10,032 nt of DNA from CAYVMN01 sp964452575 (lineage in GTDB: Bacteria; Desulfobacterota; DSM-4660; Desulfatiglandales; Desulfatiglandaceae), in NCBI GenBank assembly GCA_964452575.1, contig CAYVMN010000169.1:1-10032 (forward strand). Reading direction: 5' to 3'. A program made the position numbers and the translations under genes. Numbering within the stretch: position 1 is the stretch's first letter; each line of letters opens with the position of its first letter. Below are positions 6,634 through 10,032 of the stretch, piece by piece. The notes beneath the pieces are model-generated. The model was not told the DNA's origin. It ran no database searches and saw only the letters and a list, made by a program, of their open reading frames with translations.

Positions 6634-6654
6634 GAAAAATACCGCCCCTGCGGC
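6634..6654 (-). terminator. Weak possible terminator after mnmG
   Basis: On the minus strand CCGC (6650-6653) and GCGG (6642-6645) form a 4-bp stem with a 4-base loop, followed by TATTTTT. The stem is short for an intrinsic terminator. It lies about 90 bp past the mnmG stop in the convergent gap 6609-6742, where no stronger hairpin with a T-run was seen on either strand. Confidence 0.22.
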
Positions 6655-6742
6655 CAGAATTTAGGTTTGCAGTTCTATGTAAGAAGCGAAGACGTCTTGT
6701 TGAGGTCAACCGGTCTGAGCATTAGCAACAAGCTTTCAGGTT

Positions 6743-8650
6743 TTAGACTACTCTTTTGCCTGCGGCCGAAGACCTGCACTGGGCACTGGTTTTTGCCATA
6801 TGGACCTGGATCGTCATGAGCGCGGCCGGGGTCACACCTGAGACCCGGGATGCCTGTCCGAGGGAGATGGGCCTGATCTTTCCCAGTTTTTCTCTTACCT
6901 CAGTTGAGAGCCCGTGGATCGTGCGATAGTCAATATCCTCAGGGATCCTCGTCTCTTCCATACGTCTTAGTTTTTCTACCTGCCGCTTCTGCCTTTCAAT
7001 ATAACCTTCATACTTGACCCTTGTCTCGACCTCGGCTGCAACCTGATCATCCGTGGCCAAAAGCCCGTGATCAAAGACATGGAGATGGCCAAATGATATC
7101 TCGTTCCTCTTCAGAAGTTGCTCCAAGGAGGTAATGTTCTTGATGGGGGGCGAGCCCACGTCTCTTAACTTATCTATGACCTGGGCCTCGGGTCTCAGCC
7201 GGCTCTCCCGGAGCCTTACGAGGAGCCTTTCCACCGTGTCCCTCTTTTGACAGAACTTACTGTAGACATCATCAGTAACAAGCCCCAAATCTCGGCCGAT
7301 ATCCCTCAGCCTGAAATCGGCGTTGTCCTCCCTCAGGAGTAGGCGGTACTCGGCCCTGGAGGTGAACATGCGATAGGGCTCGTTGGTCCCCTTGGTTACC
7401 AGGTCGTCAATCAGGACGCCTGTATAGGCCTGTGATCTTTTAAGGATCAGTGGATCCTCGCCACGGATCTTCAGGACCGCATTAATCCCGGCCATGAGGC
7501 CCTGGGCAGCGGCCTCCTCGTAACCGGAGGTCCCATTTATCTGGCCCGCATGGAATAGCCCCTCAATCAGTTTGGTCTCCAGGTTAGGTTTGAGGTGCAG
7601 GGGATTTATAAAGTCATATTCAATGGCATACCCAGGCCTGATTATCTCGGCCTTTTCCAGGCCGGAGATGGTGCGTATCATCCTGAACTGGACATCAACC
7701 GGCAAACTGGTAGCCAGTCCGTTGGGGTAGACCTCTGCCGTATCAAGGCCTTCTGGCTCAAGGAATATCTGATGACGTTCCTTTTCGGCGAAGCGGACCA
7801 CCTTGTCCTCAATGGATGGACAATATCGGGCACCTGTCCCCCTAATGATGCCGCTATAAAGGGGCGATCTGTCCAAACCTCCCCTGATCGCCTTGTGTGT
7901 CTCATCGTTGGTGTAAGTAATATGGCAAGGTAGTTGAGGGAGGGGAATCTTGGTCGTTTCAAAGGAAAATGGCCTTGGTGTCTCGTCCCCCGGCTGTAAG
8001 GTCAGTCCTTCATAGTCAATGCTCCGGCCGTTCAAGCGGGGAGTTGTCCCGGTCTTTAGCCGGCCCAACTCAAAACCAAGTTTCTCAAGTTGCAGGGACA
8101 GGCCTTCAGACGGGGGATCACCCATACGGCCTGCGGCGAAGTGATCCAGTCCGATATGGATAAGGCCCCTCATGAATGTCCCTGTGGTCAATATTACTGT
8201 CCTTGACAGGAACTGCTCATGGATCTGGGTTTCCACCCCAAAGACCTTGTTATCTTTTACCAGGAGACGATCCACCATGGCCTGGCGGATATCCAGATTA
8301 GACTGCCTTTCCAGGACCGACTTCATGCGCCTCCTATAAAGGTCTCGATCATTTTGAGACCTTGAGCCCTGGACCGCCAGCCCTTTGCGGGTATTGAGAC
8401 GCCTGAACTGGATCCCAGTCTGGTCTGTATTCTTGGCCATCTCGCCGCCAAGGGCATCGATCTCCTTTACTAAATGCCCCTTGGCCAATCCACCGATGGC
8501 CGGGTTACAGCTCATGAGGGCTATGTGATCGATATTGATGGTGAGAAGCAGGGTGGGATGGCCCATCCTGGCTGCAGCCAGGGCGGCCTCGCAGCCCGCA
8601 TGGCCGGCGCCAACTACTATTACATCATATTTCTTGTCATAGGCGGGCAT
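6743..8650 (-). CDS. mnmG: tRNA uridine 5-carboxymethylaminomethyl modification enzyme MnmG (GidA)
   Basis: MnmG works with the GTPase MnmE to place the (carboxymethyl)aminomethyl group on the wobble uridine U34 of certain tRNAs, using FAD, NADH and methylene-tetrahydrofolate in the cytoplasm. From the ATG at 8650 it is 635 residues, the usual length. The FAD-binding GAGHAGCEAA lies at 14-23, SCNPAIGG at 47-54 with Cys48, and RYCPSIEDK at 275-283 with Cys277; these correspond to the two functional cysteines of E. coli MnmG. GQINGTSGYEEAAAQG (369-384) and the C-terminal LGQASRVSGVTPAA (597-610) are intact. An in-frame TTG at 8716 would add 22 residues not typical of the family. No clear Shine-Dalgarno precedes the ATG, so translation may depend on the upstream purA, whose stop is 72 nt away. 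Confidence 0.96.
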   Translation of the reverse strand: MPAYDKKYDVIVVGAGHAGCEAALAAARMGHPTLLLTINIDHIALMSCNPAIGGLAKGHLVKEIDALGGEMAKNTDQTGIQFRRLNTRKGLAVQGSRSQNDRDLYRRRMKSVLERQSNLDIRQAMVDRLLVKDNKVFGVETQIHEQFLSRTVILTTGTFMRGLIHIGLDHFAAGRMGDPPSEGLSLQLEKLGFELGRLKTGTTPRLNGRSIDYEGLTLQPGDETPRPFSFETTKIPLPQLPCHITYTNDETHKAIRGGLDRSPLYSGIIRGTGARYCPSIEDKVVRFAEKERHQIFLEPEGLDTAEVYPNGLATSLPVDVQFRMIRTISGLEKAEIIRPGYAIEYDFINPLHLKPNLETKLIEGLFHAGQINGTSGYEEAAAQGLMAGINAVLKIRGEDPLILKRSQAYTGVLIDDLVTKGTNEPYRMFTSRAEYRLLLREDNADFRLRDIGRDLGLVTDDVYSKFCQKRDTVERLLVRLRESRLRPEAQVIDKLRDVGSPPIKNITSLEQLLKRNEISFGHLHVFDHGLLATDDQVAAEVETRVKYEGYIERQKRQVEKLRRMEETRIPEDIDYRTIHGLSTEVREKLGKIRPISLGQASRVSGVTPAALMTIQVHMAKTSAQCRSSAAGKRVV

Positions 8651-8722
8651 GGCATGGTTAAAAGTGCCTAAATATCCGGATAATACTCGTCTTGAGTTTG
8701 GATCTCTTCGGTCCAAAATCCG

Positions 8723-10021
8723 TCATTTCGCTAAGAACGGATCCTGAACCATTATGGTATCTCCGCGGCCTGCTCCCACAGAGATGATAGAGACCGGAAC
8801 CCTTACAACCTCTTCAATGGTCTTTACGTATGCCTGAGCCTGGGCCGGCAATTGATCTGCCTTTCTTGCCCCGGATATGTCTTGGTGCCACCCTGAGATC
8901 TCCTTATAGACCGGGATGCACCTCCCAAGCCTCTTGAGGCTGGCCGGTCTTGAACCAATCCTTTCGCCATCCAGATTGTAGTCCACACAGACCTTCAGTC
9001 TCTCAAGCCCTGTCAGGACATCCAGTTTCGTAATGGCAAGGCTGTCAAGGCCGTTGAGGCGTGCAGAGTCCCGAACCACCACCAGGTCAAGCCAGCCACA
9101 ACGCCTCCTCCTCCCGGTGGTGGCACCAAACTCCCTCCCTCGTTCCTGGATATAATCCCCTGTCTTGTCTTCCAGTTCAGTCACAAAGGGTCCGGCCCCC
9201 ACGCGGGTGGTATAGGCCTTAACAATCCCCACCATATGATGTAATTGGTTCGGGCCTATACCGGCCCCGGCACACACGCCGCCTGCCACAGGATTAGATG
9301 AAGTCACAAAGGGGTATGTGCCATGATCGACATCCAGATGTGTCCCTTGGGCCCCTTCGAATAGGATCTTCTTGTTGGATCTAATCCCCTGGTAAAGCTC
9401 CAGGGAAACATCCGTGATGAAAGGGACAAGCCTTTCAGCAAAGGCGAGGTACTTATCCAGTATAGGCTTCAGTTCAAGGGGTTCGGCTCCCAGGAATTTC
9501 GTAAGGAGGAAATTCTTCTCTTTCAGATTGGCCTTTATCTTTTCCTCCAAGGTCTCTGGCTCAGTCAGATCCACTGCCCTTACACCTGTCCTCGCGACCT
9601 TGTCTTCGTAGCAAGGTCCAATACCTCGTCCGGTCGTGCCGAGTCTGTTTTTGCCCTTTGAAAGCTCCCTGGCCAGGTCAATGGCCTTGTGATAGGGCAT
9701 TATGATATGGGCCTTTTCGCTGAGGGACAGGTTCTTCGGGGTGACCACCCTTCCAGCCATTTTCAGGTCTTCTATCTCTTTGAGAAGGACTTCGGGGTCA
9801 ACTACTAGCCCGTTTCCGATGAGGCATTTCTTGCCTTCATATAGGATGCCCGATGGGATTATGTGGAATATGAACTGCCGACCTTCCACTACCAAGGTAT
9901 GCCCGGCATTATTGCCACCTTGATACCTTACCACCATATCGGCCTTGGCGGCTAAAAGGTCGACCACCTTCCCTTTGCCTTCGTCGCCCCATTGTGTTCC
10001 TACCACTACGGTGTTGGACAT
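8723..10021 (-). CDS. purA: Adenylosuccinate synthetase
   Basis: PurA catalyses the first committed step from IMP to AMP: IMP + aspartate + GTP give adenylosuccinate, GDP and phosphate. The 432-residue length is normal. WGDEGKGKVVD (11-21) holds the catalytic D13 and the P-loop-like nucleotide site, and GNNAGHT (36-42) holds catalytic H41. RLGTTGRGIGPCYEDK (126-141), FEGAQGTHLDVDHGTYPFVTSSN (221-243 region), TTGRRRRCGW (301-310, IMP/Asp binding) and SVGAGRGDTI (414-423) are all present. The ATG is preceded by GGAGAG (10027-10032) at 5 nt, so the gene is complete even though it nearly touches the window edge. mnmG follows on the same strand, suggesting co-transcription; the promoter lies outside the window. 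Confidence 0.97.
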   Translation of the reverse strand: MSNTVVVGTQWGDEGKGKVVDLLAAKADMVVRYQGGNNAGHTLVVEGRQFIFHIIPSGILYEGKKCLIGNGLVVDPEVLLKEIEDLKMAGRVVTPKNLSLSEKAHIIMPYHKAIDLARELSKGKNRLGTTGRGIGPCYEDKVARTGVRAVDLTEPETLEEKIKANLKEKNFLLTKFLGAEPLELKPILDKYLAFAERLVPFITDVSLELYQGIRSNKKILFEGAQGTHLDVDHGTYPFVTSSNPVAGGVCAGAGIGPNQLHHMVGIVKAYTTRVGAGPFVTELEDKTGDYIQERGREFGATTGRRRRCGWLDLVVVRDSARLNGLDSLAITKLDVLTGLERLKVCVDYNLDGERIGSRPASLKRLGRCIPVYKEISGWHQDISGARKADQLPAQAQAYVKTIEEVVRVPVSIISVGAGRGDTIMVQDPFLAK

Positions 10022-10032
10022 GATTTCTCTCC

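Noticed and set aside
6694..6732. CTTGTTG/CAACAAG inverted repeat between rmuC and mnmG
   Set aside because: Only 7 bp with a 23-base loop and no T-run; within what chance would give.
8651..8716. Upstream TTG start for mnmG (22 extra residues)
   Set aside because: Family members begin a few residues before YDVIVVGAGHAG; the added stretch is not family-like and has no ribosome binding site.

Overview
The window looks like chromosomal DNA of a Gram-negative anaerobe, most plausibly a Desulfobacterota (deltaproteobacterial) lineage. This is an inference: acyl-CoA genes sit beside housekeeping genes, and a repeat of the type ATCCTGTTAATCCTG, which I recall as common in such genomes, is present. 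No rRNA, tRNA or CRISPR array was seen.

Layout. Positions 1-1112 (minus strand) hold the 5' part of a group II intron: a structured RNA region (about 635-1112) with a GUGCG 5' end, followed by the N-terminal 190 or so residues of its reverse transcriptase/maturase. The protein similarity breaks off near position 55, before the window edge. The intron sits just beside a nested inverted repeat (1121-1201), and its EBS1 pairs perfectly with the flanking exon. Positions 1113-1376 hold this repeat, a candidate promoter and a short reading frame that looks like a transposase/integrase relic.

Next come a short-chain dehydrogenase/reductase (1377-2141) and an AMP-forming acyl-CoA ligase (2283-3986), co-directional and probably one operon. 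Tail-to-tail with the ligase, only 5 bp away, is an alpha-methylacyl-CoA racemase-type family III CoA-transferase homologue (3992-5134, minus). It is driven by a near-consensus sigma70 promoter that is flanked by an inverted repeat. The three genes fit one theme: activating a carboxylic acid to its CoA thioester, oxidising or reducing a hydroxy/oxo group, and epimerising a 2-methyl branched acyl-CoA. The actual substrate cannot be read from the sequence.

The right half is housekeeping: rmuC (5397-6608, plus) converges with a purA-mnmG pair transcribed on the minus strand (purA 10021-8723, then mnmG 8650-6743). All three are full length with their key motifs intact.

Nothing here is clearly a new biological system. 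The parts most worth a second look are the intron and its insertion site, the break in its reverse transcriptase, the transposase-like relic that carries the ribosome binding site of the dehydrogenase, and the inverted repeat framing the racemase promoter.
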